Shown here piece by piece: positions 1 to 11,229 of a stretch of DNA of 64,000 bases (position 1 is the stretch's first letter; the number at the start of each line of letters is the position of its first letter). The position numbers and the translations under genes are program-made. This stretch comes from Hofstenia miamia (lineage: Eukaryota > Xenacoelomorpha > Acoela). The stretch is from the NCBI GenBank assembly GCA_004352715.1, contig SCFE01000029.1, forward strand, positions 597,469-661,468, given 5' to 3'. Below the pieces are notes generated by a model. That model worked only from the letters and a program-made list of their open reading frames with translations, did not search any database and was not told where the DNA came from.

Positions 1-2215
1 GTTCAAAGAATATATCTCGTTCGTTGGTAAAGGCAAAGTTCAGGCATTACGTTCAGATAATGGAAAAGAATATTGTAGTAAAGCTTTCCGAGAATTTTGC
101 ATTCAAGAAGACATTAGACAGGAGTTTTCAGCGCCTTATAGTCCATTTCAAAATGAGGTCCCGGAGCGTTATTGGCGAGCTCTAACACAGACAATGCTTA
201 CTTAATGAAGAACATATGAAAAAACACTTATGGGTGAGAGCTGCTGACACAGCTTGCGACATTCGAAATCGATGTATTACCAAAGGCACAAATACAAAAA
301 CTCCTTATGAATTATTCTGTAGTTATGCAACAACAGTGAAACATCTTAAAGTATTTGGGTGTATAACATATTTAAACCTTCCTGTAGAAAGCTATCCTAA
401 AAGCTGAAAAAGTATTGTTTGTTGGTTATGATTGGGATAGCAAAAGTTATGTTTATGTACCTGGAAAACAAAAACTGATGAAAAGTCGCAACGTGAAATT
501 TGACGAATCAAATTTTTCCGTTCCATACTAATGACGATAATCTGCAAGAAAATGAAATCAATAATAGTGAAACTGTAAATGATGATTGAGCCTACTTCTG
601 ATATGGAATTTACAAGTAGACCCGTTAGCAGATCATATAGAGCTCGACTATTTCAGATGAAGATTTCAATATTCTTTTCAATGTTATACGTGAGAATTTA
701 GTTGAGTGCGACCCTAAGACATTTGACGACGCTATGAAGTCACCGCGTCATGATCAATGGACAGAAGCAATGAAAAATGAGCACAAAACATTTGAATTGT
801 TTGATAAACCTTCTAATGAGCCCATCATCAAAGGCAAATGGGCTTATGTCACTAAACGTAATTCTGATGGTACAATTCTAAAGCATAAAGCAAGATATGT
901 AGCTAAGGGTTTCTCACAGTTCTATGGGGAAACTATTCTGACACGTTTTCTCCTACTGTATCACACATTACAATCCAAAAAATGCTTGCTCTTGCTGCAA
1001 GACATATGATGATACGCCAAATTGATGTCCATACAGCCTTTTTGCATTCACAAGTTGGTGAAGTGATCTATGTGAAACAACCCAAAGGCTTCATTCAGGA
1101 GGGGAATGAGAATAAAGTGTGGAAACTTAAAAAGTGCTTATATGGTCTAAGGCAGGCTAGCAGAGAATGGTATCTTCATTTATCTGAAATTTTAGAAAAT
1201 CAATTAGATTTTTGAAAATCGGAGCAAGATCCTTGTTTATTTTATAAGAGAAATGATGAACATCAATATATTTTATGTTGGGTTGATGAAATTTTAATTT
1301 TCGCACTAAATGAGAATGAAGCCAGCAAAGTGGTTGCAAATATTAAAGCATTCATTAAAATTATAGATCAAGGAAAAGTAAACAACTTTCTGGGAATGCA
1401 ATTTAATCAAACAAAGGACAAGATTTCAGTATCACAAAAAGCGTATATTGAAAGAATGCTATTAACTTGGAATATGGCTGAATGTAAGCCAGTAAAAGAT
1501 CTAATATCTTCTCATGTTTTGTCAACTGATAGTGATCCGTTTGATAAAACATTGTATCAAGTTGATTGGTTCTTTACTTTATTTATCTGTGTGTACTAGA
1601 CCTGATATTAGTTACGCAGTCAACAGCTTAGCTCAGTTTAATGAAAACCCTACAAAGAGCAACTTTCTCTCTGCCAAATGAATATTACGTTACTTAAGTG
1701 GAACCAAACATTTCGAATTAACTTTTTTTCGGTTGCAATGGTAATATAAAATTACACTCTTTTGCGGATTCGGATTGGGGATCAAATGAAGATCGAAAAT
1801 CGATTACGAGATTAGTTATAAAAATTAATGAAGATGATTCCCCAATTGTGTGGAGATAATCTGAACAACGATTGATATCTTTATCAAAATGTGAAGCAGA
1901 GTATATTGCTTTGACAACATGTATACAAGAAACCAAGTTTGCTACACATTTATTGGAAATCATTAAAATTCGTTCGGCTATTCCTCACTTCAAAACAGAT
2001 AGTCAAGCGGCAATGGAATTAATCAAAAATCCTATTATATCACAAAGGTCTAAACACATTGACATCAAGTATCATTTTTGCAGATCTTATTTCAAAAATG
2101 GTGAAGGAGTTCTCAATTACCTCCCAACTGATGAAAAATTGGCAGACCCTTTCACCAAGCCCTTGATTGGCAACAATTTGGTGTCAGGGGTGTTTAAGCA
2201 CTCACAGAATTGAGG
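1..2215 (+). pseudogene. Ty1/copia retrotransposon pol remnant (integrase, RT, RNase H)
   Basis: Relic of a copia polyprotein, cut off on the left by the window edge. Bases 1-205 encode the integrase core (RSDNGKEY; QNEVPERYWR in place of the usual QNGVAER) and end in a stop. Bases 216-407 continue integrase (KVFGC). The RT spans about 734-1600, with KHKARYVAKGFSQ, IDVHTAFLH carrying the first catalytic Asp, KCLYGLRQASREWY, a degraded active site WVDEIL where YVDDIL is expected, and NNFLGMQF. RNase H lies at 1872-2213 with KCEAEYIAL, DSQAAMEL, SKHIDIKYHF and LADPFTKPL. At least five stops or frameshifts separate these blocks, so no intact polyprotein exists. Domain order INT-RT-RH is diagnostic of copia rather than gypsy. 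A polypurine tract and LTR follow directly. Confidence 0.93.
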
Positions 2216-2220
2216 AGGGG

Positions 2221-2384
2221 TGTTGGAAAACAAAGAACGCTAATATTGTTTGTGTATATTTACAAATGATTGCATGAGAACGTCAACATTTATTTTCTTT
2301 TTACTGTTGTAAATCAATTCTTTCCGTGTATCTTAAATAAAGTTTCTTTGTTCTACCATTACCATAACTAATAGAAACCCAACA
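2221..2384 (+). repeat. 3' LTR of the copia element
   Basis: A polypurine tract (GAGGAGGGG) ends at 2220 and is followed by a 164-bp segment with the inverted termini TGTTGG and CCAACA, as expected of an LTR. An AATAAA signal lies near 2336. The 5' LTR is outside the window, so LTR-LTR divergence cannot be compared. Short LTRs are usual in copia elements. Confidence 0.78.
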
Positions 2385-3664
2385 CTTATTTTCCAACTTT
2401 CTATAAAATTGAAACATTTGAAAAAAACATTTCAAAAGAACATTGCAAAAACACATGTTTAAAATATTGTTTTGAACAGTATTTAAAAGACCACATGGTT
2501 TAAACCTGTCAGTTGTGCATGTGTCTTACACCTAATTATTCATAAAAATATAAAATATCCTATCTATAAATTTCCATTTGGTGAAATGTCAACCAAACTT
2601 TGAAGCTAATGGAAAACAAAATGTTAAAGCTTGGTTGATTAACATGCTCAAACACGGATGATATAGCTTTTAGTTCAAACTTAGATAAATTGTCTTAATA
2701 GAAAAAGTTGGGACATTTTCCGAACAATAAATAAATGCCAGACTGATTGGAACAAATGTTATCATTGTGCTTTAAAAAAATGAGATAAATTGAAAATTTC
2801 CAGGAACTAAAGGAACTTCAAGGCAGTAACTTTGAATTTCCAGGCCGATTTCGAGGCAGAGCGGACACTCTGAAATATGTATTTAGTTAAAACGGATGAA
2901 ATTAAAATAGATTTGTTAACAATTCATGCAATTTAATAATAGCATGAAGTGGATATCAATTTCATTTATTGTATCGGAAGGAGACATTATAAAAAAATCT
3001 TGGATTACTAAAACCTATAATTCCATTAATGGTTAAATGTTGATATCAAGAATGTATTTATTTCTGTAAATAAACTAATTTTGGGAAATTGGCGCCTCTA
3101 TTGGTTAATTTGATTCCAGGCAATGGTGAAAATTTGTCTTTATATTTAGTCCTATACCAGAAGCAATTGAGAGTATTAACTACTATTTAAAATCTTCCCA
3201 AAGACTCAGGTATAAAGTACACAGGACGCAAAACTAACCCAACTGTTTGCCTTCATATAGATATATCACGTAAGCCCTGTGTGAAAAGGAAAATTTGACT
3301 CAGGATATAAGGTCTTGCACAATTCGAAATTTCTGATGATGCAGTTAAATTTCACAATTTCATTCAAGGCATTATAAATAATTTTATCATACCAAAATTC
3401 AGGACATATATACCCATATTTCAATTCAGTATGAAGAACTAGATTAATTGCGAACCGCAATTTCATCATTCAGAATATTAAAAACAAAATTTTCATTCAT
3501 TTTGTGGTAGACTATGTCCTAAATAAAATATTAAAAGCGATGTCAGCCCCAGGTTAGAACTAGATTTAAAACTCGAAAATTTAACACAATTTAGGCAAGA
3601 TTCCGGTAAAACTCCATATTACGTAATTCAGATTTTACTGAATAAATTATTAATTTTGAAATAC
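2385..3664. other. Non-coding, AT-rich stretch
   Basis: No convincing exon or repeat border was seen. Short ORFs such as 3469-3266 (-) have AT-driven composition and no recognisable domain. It may hold 3' exons or 3' UTR of the PWWP gene, whose last recognised exon ends at 3665 with a good donor. Confidence 0.5.
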
Positions 3665-3823
3665 CTTAGGAGACGCTGTTTCTGAAATAACATTAGTTTC
3701 TTTACGTTTTCTTGTACGTTTCTTGGGTTCAGATGTGGCATCAGTAGCATTTTTGCTAGAAACCTCATCCAAATGCTTGTCTAAAAATCCTAAAATTTTA
3801 TCTGTATCAACCAAGTCAGAATC
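3665..3823 (-). CDS. PWWP gene exon C (basic, NLS-bearing segment)
   Basis: 159 nt (53 codons) from an AG acceptor to the donor gtattt. It encodes DSDLVDTDKILGFLDKHLDE, then a Ser/Thr-rich basic tract with PKKRTRKRK, a likely nuclear localisation signal. Phase 0 at both ends agrees with exon B. The next exon was not found in the window. Confidence 0.75.
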
Positions 3824-6800
3824 CTAAAAACGAGTCAAATTCCATTTAACATGTATAATAAATTACTTCGTCCTCTTCAACATCACCAGCAATTTTTTCA
3901 AATCGACTATCAGACTCCTCAGTTTTCTTCCGAGCTGCCTTACCTTTAGGCACCGGCAAAACTTTCACATTTACAGTTCCTCCCCCTGATTCTTTTTTCC
4001 ACTCTTCAAATGCTTCAGTAACAGCACTAGCGAATTTTTGCGATGCTCCTGCAGTTTTGTTGCGTGCTAAATTTTCTTCCCAAGGTTCAATTTGTTCAAA
4101 GTCAACCCAGTCGCTAAAGTGAGGATTACAGATCAAGTTAAATTTATAGTTTTCAAAAAATAATTTTTCATAGAAATTAATACTTTTTCTGGTGTGCAAT
4201 AAGAAAATCGCCTATTTCAAACTATACCTGTTTTCAGCATTAAAAAACACTTAATTTTTTTAAAAGCTTTCCAACATAAACAGCAACACAAAGAGTTTAT
4301 GCACCTTTATGACAGTTAAACAGAATAAAATTTTAAAATAAAATACCCTAACAATACTATAAATATTAATAAGAACAGGAAGAGCATTTGCAATATATTT
4401 GCAACAAAAGAGGACCAGATTAAGGAGTAGAGAGAAGACTTCAATTTAGTTTAAGTGATGAGTAGTAATCAGGTAGTTAGCAATAAGAAAAATGCTAATG
4501 AAGAAAGCATTTTGTGAGCGAGCTTTGTGGATGCGTGCTTAATGAAGAAAATATTCTCCAGGAATATTAGAGGTGAATTTGAGAGAATGAAAAATTCACA
4601 CAATATTCGATTTTTACGCGATGTAGGGTTACGCATGAAAACAAAAATGTATTTGGAAATGGGAACTCAGCGTTTTTACACTAAAATATATCATTTATAA
4701 CTAAATACATTGATAGCACATAAAAGGATACGAGATTAGATTTTTGCAGGTTGTGTAATCCACCACCTAAAGTTGTGCTTAATTGTGACATAAATCATGG
4801 AGTTTCTCCAAACTAATAAAGCAAATTTACAATGAATACGCTCAGAACCAATGCAACATAATCGTCTAAGGAAAGGTGTAATATTTTGTGACGTTTTGGT
4901 GTGTACAGAAATCTGAGCGAAATTTTGCACAACTGACAATATATGAATGAGTAACGGATTTTCGATGAATAAAAATCAATTTAAATTAACGACATTTATG
5001 TTTCTCCTCAAGTTTTAAAAGATTATATTTTTAAGCTGCTTACAAATAATGAATGAACAGCGGAGAAAAATTGATAATGACATAAAATATTACGTCCTCA
5101 TCGGTCAAATCATGCAATCACTAAATATTTCAGTGAAATTGCTATTTCTAGATCAACTGTCTACAACATACTTAAGAAATATAACGAAACTGATAGTGTG
5201 AGACGGGTTAGCGAATCTGGAATGACTAATGAAAAGTTAACACTGCAATGGAAAGAAATCGTGCGTGATGAACTGAACAAAAGTAGTACATCACAGCGTT
5301 ATTATGATAATAAATATGCTTTTCAGTCATGAATAAAATATTGAAAAGCCTAAACCATATGCCACAACGAAACAGCAGATGCACACTGCACTCGACAGAA
5401 TTTTTCGTCTCTTGTGAAGTGGATCCACATCAATCGTCATAGGTGGTAAATCGTATTTCACAACAAGAAATAATATTTCTGAAAATTACTTTTATTCTGC
5501 AAGGGCTTTGGTCAGGCCCGTGGCTTGCATTTGACATTTAGGGGGGCCATGGCCCCGCAAATTTCAATAAATTAATGATAGTTTTACTCATATGAAATAG
5601 TTTCACACTTTTTCATTGAATTTTTAAATAGAATGGCATTAGTATTATACATATTTCAACTAAAACATATTCACTCTAACTTAGTTACAGAATATTAGAG
5701 TTAATGCTATGGAGTTTTGTATCCAGGATGCCAAGAGGAAGGGGGCGAAGTGGCCCAACACGGAGGGCAATGCCCCCCTGGCCCTCCCCTAGCCACGGCC
5801 CTGGCTTTGGTGATTCCCTTGATGAAAGAAAATTTAGGTTGGATCGCAATCAGTGAATATGCATTTCAAAGTCATAATTTTGTTTGTTATCCACAGGCTA
5901 TTACGAAAAAGGTGTACAGCACTTAATGCACTGAATAACCACAACGCGACCAAATAAATGGATATAAACAGGGTTATAGCTAGACAAATCTGAGTGCCGG
6001 ACGTTGATGACAAACATACACCTCTCCCACAAAAGTGCTTAATTTTCAGCCACCATATTTTCATAATAATAGCATTTTATTCCAACATTTTGATAGGTTT
6101 AGCTTTGCGTTAATTTAAATAACCCAAATAACATTTTCGAAAACATTGGATTCGAAAAGTGCTAAGTCTAGGCCGGGCACAATGACCGGCGCGAACCACC
6201 GTAATAAACACTGGATATCAATGTAAAGTGCAGATATTCGCAGAAACGTCATTAGCAAATATTCCTACATCAGCCTCTAAAGAGAGGGTACGTTGGTAGT
6301 CTACAGTTAAAGTCGCTATTTTACTTTAGAGGACTAACTTGGAATAATTGAACTCTAACCCTAACCCCAATCCCTCACCCAAAACTTTAACGGTTAGAGT
6401 GTAATACCTATTTTATGACGTCACTTGAACTGGTTCCTCTAAAGTAAAATAACGCCCAGTTAAATATAGTCTATAAGAACAATTATATCAATATCATATC
6501 GTTAGCAATGATTTCTATCTCAGCAACATAAACGAGGAACAGAAGAGAAACGAACTGCACTCTAATAAAATCCATGAGGAAAAATACAATACAATATATT
6601 TCTTCAAACAATTAGAAAACTAAAACAAAAAAGATGGAATGGAAATACGCATTTGTCTGCAAATGGACGTCATATGGACAATAGTTAACCCTCTAACTAC
6701 CAGGATCATCTTGTGCACCAGTGGGTCAATTTGACCCAAGCGTTAGGAAATGTACTGTTGTGGTTAAAATAATGGCATATACGCGGTTTGACGAATTCAA

Positions 6801-8600
6801 CGTAAATGATAACTAATAAAAGAACGTTTTAAAATTTAAACTAAGCTACTAGTTTTGTTTAAGTGCCCTTATTTTGAAGTTTTATATGAAAAATTAACAT
6901 TTCAAGTAGAAAACTTCTGTTGAAAAAATTCTTTAATGCATTTCGAATTGGAAAATGACATCATATACTAAATGTCTACAAATATTGGAAGCACACTGAT
7001 GATGAATGGTCATTACACACTGGATCGTGGCATTTTGAGCACATCATTCGTGTTTTCCTGTCCTTCTTATTACCACAAAGTTTGCACCTACAACATGACT
7101 CAAGAACTTCATGTGAACATTCTGCTGACTGACTGACAGCCGCTACTCATGCATTTCATGTGACATGAACATCATCAAGATTGATTAGGAGTCGTGCAAG
7201 ATGAATTAGGAATAGCCGGCATTGATGACTTCAAGCAGAGTTCCATCCAGGATGAAGATTGATGAAAACTTCGTAAGAATTGTAAAATGCTGTGTCCATC
7301 ATATTGAAAAAAAGACACATTGGCCATCGCCTTGTCCTTCTTTTGCAAATGTATGCACGGACCACCTGGTCCAAGGTATCCACTCGTGATTTCCTATGAT
7401 TATAATCAATAATCATGATGAACAATCAGACGAATCATATGAGAAGATATGAAACTATCGAAAATATCATCGGCTGTTGCGCAAGACTGGCGAATTTGTT
7501 TCGAGGGTCCAGGATGTAACCGAAAAATATTTGATGCTTGAGCGCGCCCAGTCTGGGGAAAAGAGGCTTTCTTCCAATGTACTAAGCAATTTTTCGATAC
7601 CATTTCATCATTAGAAGGCCTACTGACGCGTGATAATACGGTATTATCATCTTCATTTGAGCTTGAGCCATCATCGTCGGTCAAAGGTTGCAAAAGCCCT
7701 TCAGGCTCAGAGTCACTGCCAATGGCATCTTCATCAGTCCCACTTTCACTCATGTCCAAAATGCGACATAAAGCAGCTTCAGCTGTAATCCGACGGCTTC
7801 TTTGCATGGTTGCGCTTGTTGTGTGAATGATCACTTGAGACTGCAGTCAGTTATAAAAGCTGTCTTGTGTGTAGGGAAATCTTGATTGATGTATTGCCAA
7901 ATCAAGTGATACCTTAGCATTGAAGCTAAATAGGGTAGGTGAATGCAGTTGTGAAATGTTATGAATACAACCATGTGAAACAATGAGAAGCAGGCAGGCC
8001 GAAACAGATGTGAGAGGAAAACAACTGAGAATGAATTTGATGAAAACAAGTATGGGTCAAAATGACCCACGTGGTATGCAGTGTGCACTGAAAATAAAAT
8101 TACAGATAAAACGCATACAGAGCTTTCAATGAGCTTCACATTTTGCATATGATATCTCTCCCTAAAAGAGTAAAAGTCAAGCACTTTCAACCTTCTGTGA
8201 AAATATTCATGAAAATGCTCAGTAAATGAAAATCAGTTTCTGGGTCAATTTGACCCATTGGTAGTTAGAGGGTTAAAATGAAAGATGGAATCAAAACTTA
8301 TATTACATTAAAGCTCGGAAAAACATAACTATAGTAGCATTTTTATGATTGATTTCTTGAAAATTAGTGATATAAGTGACTACCTTCGTAAAAGTATTAA
8401 TTTCATTGAAAATGATCTAAGCTTAAATTAATGCGATTATTGCAATGTACGTACAATTTATTGGTTCCATAAAAATATAGCCAATAATTATCACCAAGAG
8501 GTTTAGCTGGAATGTGATCTGTTTTTTGTGCAACCTTTGCAGGCCATGCAACTGCTTTCTTGGTTTGTTTCGCCCAAACAAATGTGTTTTGCTGATACAT
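3665..8600 (-). CDS. PWWP-domain nuclear protein gene (partial, three exons)
   Basis: Three minus-strand exons with matching phases: 8600-8455, 4113-3867 and 3823-3665. The first ends TT|gtacgt and the second begins C GAC TGG, so joining gives FYGTNKFDWVDFEQIEPWEE, the typical second half of a PWWP fold. The N-terminal half reads TFVWAKQTKKAVAWPAKV, where AWPA replaces PWWP. PWWP domains bind methylated histone H3 tails and DNA, so a chromatin role is inferred. A helical segment (QKFASAVTEAFEEWKK) follows, then a basic tail with NLS-like PKKRTRKRK. Exons are missing at both ends: the first begins at an acceptor and the last ends at a donor. The intron 8454-4114 contains piggyBac, hAT and mariner copies. 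The subfamily (GLYR1, HDGF, ZCWPW or other) cannot be assigned. Confidence 0.8.
3867..4113 (-). CDS. PWWP gene exon B (C-terminal half of PWWP domain)
   Basis: 247 nt between the acceptor cctcactttag and the donor gtaatt. It has clearly higher GC than its flanks. It encodes DWVDFEQIEPWEENLARNK, then a helix, a Gly-rich GGGTV segment and a basic/acidic linker ending DVEEDE. It ends on a codon boundary, matching exon C. Confidence 0.82.
4114..5048. other. PWWP-gene intron, no recognised element
   Basis: AT-rich intronic DNA between exon B and the mariner relic. No TE border, RNA gene or convincing ORF was seen. Confidence 0.5.
5049..5950 (+). pseudogene. IS630/Tc1/mariner transposase relic, split by a hAT MITE
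   Basis: Plus-strand blocks: NEQRRKIDND near 5049; a paired-like HTH at about 5140-5250 (AISRSTVYNILKKYNE, then DSVRRVSESG); a segment near 5440-5505 resembling the first catalytic-strand region (GGKSYFTTRNNISEN); and, after the hAT insertion, MKENLGWIAISEYAFQS at 5820-5880, matching the W-IAIS strand of mariner-type transposases. Stops and frameshifts divide the blocks, so it is inactive. A cut-and-paste transposase acts in the nucleus. Family level is secure from the HTH and WIAIS blocks; the clade (possibly DD41D-like) is a guess. Confidence 0.7.
5513..5803. mobile_element. hAT-type MITE with 8-bp TSD
   Basis: 291 bp flanked by perfect 8-bp direct repeats GCTTTGGT (5505-5512 and 5804-5811). 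The left terminus is CAGGCCCGTGGCT; the right, read in reverse complement, is CAGGGCCGTGGCT (12 of 13 match). CAGG termini with 8-bp TSDs are hAT hallmarks. The interior is GC-rich near the ends and has no transposase. It is nested inside the mariner relic, so it arrived later. Confidence 0.88.
6312..6456. mobile_element. Short TIR element (MITE) with 8-bp TSD
   Basis: 145 bp flanked by CAGTTAAA at 6304-6311 and 6457-6464. The termini are inverted repeats sharing TATTTTACTTTAGAGGA with two mismatches over 22 bp. The interior carries CTAACCCTAACCCC, resembling two degenerate telomere units, and a TGACGTCA site. The 8-bp TSD suggests hAT mobilisation, although the termini do not start with CAG. 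Confidence 0.8.
6689..8272 (-). mobile_element. piggyBac transposon, internally deleted
   Basis: 1584 bp bounded by TTAA target duplications (6685-6688 and 8273-8276) and perfect 14-bp inverted termini CCCTCTAACTACCA. The minus strand retains the N-terminal and C-terminal parts of a piggyBac transposase but lacks most of the catalytic middle. Subterminal palindromes GGGTCAATTTGACCC lie at 6723-6737 and 8242-8256. It sits in the intron of the PWWP gene. Confidence 0.95.
6976..7834 (-). pseudogene. piggyBac transposase fragment
   Basis: The N-terminal block (7834-7406) is acidic (DSEPEGLLQPLTDDDGSS) and ends in the start of the DDE_Tnp_1_7 region. It switches frame to a C-terminal block (7425-7231) with KSRVDTLDQVVRAY, KRRTRRWPM and LFFNMMDTAFYNSY, the conserved end of the catalytic domain. 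Minus-strand bases near 7130-6976 then encode a Cys-rich domain (CRCKLCGNKKDR, MCSKCHDPVCNDH) and a stop. The catalytic Asp residues of the central domain are missing, so the copy cannot encode active enzyme. Confidence 0.9.
8455..8600 (-). CDS. PWWP gene exon A (N-terminal half of PWWP domain)
   Basis: 146 nt preceded by the acceptor tttattttag and followed by the donor gtacgt. It encodes about 48 residues beginning MYQQNTFVWAK and ending FYGTNK. The Met at the exon start may be internal, because PWWP domains usually begin with a GD-VWAK strand whose first residues would lie in an upstream exon. Confidence 0.8.
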
Positions 8601-8602
8601 CT

Positions 8603-9379
8603 AAAATAAATGTAAGCTGTTACCGATTTCGTGAATGTTAAATGGTAAAATAAGAAGATAATAACAGCATGTTCCAAATTTATTATTATATTGAATAAAT
8701 CGCTCAGAAATAAAGTGATTTCTTAGACACATAACAATAATAAAATTTAAATAAATTTGACGCATAAATTGTAGCAATCTAGCCTAAAATTAAATTAAAA
8801 AAAGATAACATTTAAATGATTGTAACAATTGTCTCTTTTATGCATTATACACAATGAAGAAAAGACATTAACTAACATCGATGAGATTCAGAAAATAGAA
8901 TTTGAAACACAATTCCAAGAACACTGTAATCCAGTTCCATTTCCCTGTATATATATATACATTATTAGTTAGCCAAGTGAAATAACATAGGGTAAAACTT
9001 TGGACCACCCTGTCATTCTTGTCATTCTATAAGGATAAAAGTAAAAATAGCCAATTGCTTATAGATAAATACATTAATTCAACAAATGGGATTGACCTAT
9101 GCAAAATAGCATGAGATTAAATATTACTCCCAGGAAATATTAATAATCAGGTGTTATTGAATTTAAGGTATCATAATGAATTTGATAATCATTTAGAAGA
9201 TTGCCTAAGAAGAAGTGATAATGAATGAAATTTATAGCTATATGAAAATCTTGAAATAATTGAGCAGACTGCATATTGGTGGTATTGATTATAAAACCTT
9301 CTTTAATAAGAGGAACTACAAATTGTATTTATTAACTATTTGGCAATTACACATTTATTCTTCATAATTTCTTTAAATA
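8603..9379. other. Non-coding stretch upstream of PWWP exon A
   Basis: AT-rich with a short (TA)n run near 8950. It should hold the intron before PWWP exon A. No further exon could be recognised. Confidence 0.45.
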
Positions 9380-9827
9380 GGGGACTTTCACCCAAAATTG
9401 AAGCTTGTCAGAATGCTATAATATTGCTGAATAATCAATAGAAAAGGTCTATAGCAAGCGACTAGGGCATAAAAAATATTTTTAAAATATTTAGAATTTA
9501 ACTTAACATTTTGTTACGTCAGAAGACCTAATTGAAAATTTTCCATATGTATTTAAACAGTATGGTATGGATAAAACCCACCAAATTTGGATTACTTTAA
9601 AAACTAAATGTTAACATAGTAAAAAAACTTTTATAAAAAAACCTCAAAATTTCGTGGGAAGTTTCATTTAGTTCCTTAGACGTCATTCCAGAAGTTAGAG
9701 TTTAATACTGAATGTCTCAAAGATGAATAATATTGAAACCCTGGTTGCCTACTATACGAAATTTTCTATTGATTATTCATCTATATAGTAGCATTTTAGC
9801 AGTTTTTGATTTTGGGTGAAAGCCCCC
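9380..9827. mobile_element. Long-TIR MITE
   Basis: 448 bp whose two ends are inverted copies: left GGGGACTTTCACCCAAAAT, right in reverse complement GGGGGCTTTCACCCAAAAT. Similarity continues inward with gaps for about 80 bp to GAATAATCAATAGAAAA. There is no coding capacity. No clear target duplication was found, so the superfamily is open. Confidence 0.72.
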
Positions 9828-11229
9828 ATTTTGTGTATTTTTCGAAATTTTGGCATTTCGAAAATATTGACCAGAACCCTTTTAAATATTTGAAAATATA
9901 TATGAAATCCCATTACTTTAAAGCAAAGTAAACGGCAAAGCAAAATATAAGGTTCAAAATTCAAATATTAACTGCATTTTAAACGTTTTTATTATAATAA
10001 TGCATACACCATAGATACGCTACGTAGCAGCTATATTGAAATCATTAAGGACGTTAAGCATATCTGTTGAAAATACAAAAACAAAACTGTGCTAACGTAT
10101 ATAAATAATATGCGAATTAAATATGTTGTAGCTGCTATTTGCCTACGCTGGATTTATATTTTGTTATTGTAAATACTAAAGAAATGCTTGCATACTTTTG
10201 CATTTTTTCTGAAACGACCCTAAACAATTACGTTTTTCACAACGTGGCGAATGTTCAGAATAGTGCCACGCGGTACACGCGTCAAAAATGAACACTTCTA
10301 AGGAATAAAATTAATGAGAAATATTTTAAAAGTTTAAAAATGTCGATATAGGCTTAATATGAATAACAAAATTTGTACAATGCTGTAAATGTTTAAGAGA
10401 GGTAACGTTAACTATTTATAAAAGAATAATATCATTGACTTCAAAATATCCAAGTAAATTTATACATTTCCATCTCAAAATTGCTTTGGATAAACAGAAA
10501 ATTAAAGCGGAATATACTATAAATATTAATAGTCACATTTTACAAACAATCTATATATATATATATATATATATCAGTAAAATAAAAATATTTTTGGGTG
10601 TTAATGTATGGTGAAACAATACAATGCTCTACTACTAATTTATAATCTGCAAAAATGATAAGCAATTGTTTTTAATGTATGATATACTGAGCATTTTTAG
10701 TTTAACAGGGCTATTAGGGAATGTAAATATTATATTATAGAATTTAATTGTTTTATAGAAATAAATCAACGATTACAAATCCAAAAATGTTACTACAGCA
10801 ATGCAACAATACTATTTTCCAAATTAACACTATTCTTGTAAGAAGTAATAAATTCCACAAAAATCTACATCGAATCATTATTATAAATATAAAACAAATT
10901 TAATAAAATGAATTAAAAGCTCTATCATAATGGGAAATAATAGTCCTTAATCGATCGTATGTATCAAACGAGCATTACTAGTGCTCAAATATATGCTCTC
11001 CAAACTACTGTATTTCCAAATTTATCAATATATTCTTAAGTCTTCTTAAAATATGATAAAACCTCTACCTGGGGGGGATTTTGGTGTTTGTTGTAAGTTA
11101 TTTTTTATATTAAGATGGATGAGGTGAATATGACCCACTTGCTACATCTCAGAAACTATTGAGTAGCTTTAGACACGGCACAAAAGCAATGAAAATATAG
11201 TTAATTTTGAATACGTGTTAGAGCTTTTA
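9828..11229. other. Non-coding, AT-rich; (TA)n microsatellite at about 10554-10574
   Basis: No gene seen. The only clear structure is the dinucleotide run near 10554-10574. Confidence 0.5.

Noticed and set aside
3266-3469. Minus-strand ORF downstream of the PWWP gene exons
   Set aside because: No splice signals in phase with exon C and no recognisable domain.
6355-6380. Interstitial telomere or chromosome-end fusion from CTAACCCTAACCCC
   Set aside because: Only about two degenerate units, enclosed in a bounded MITE.
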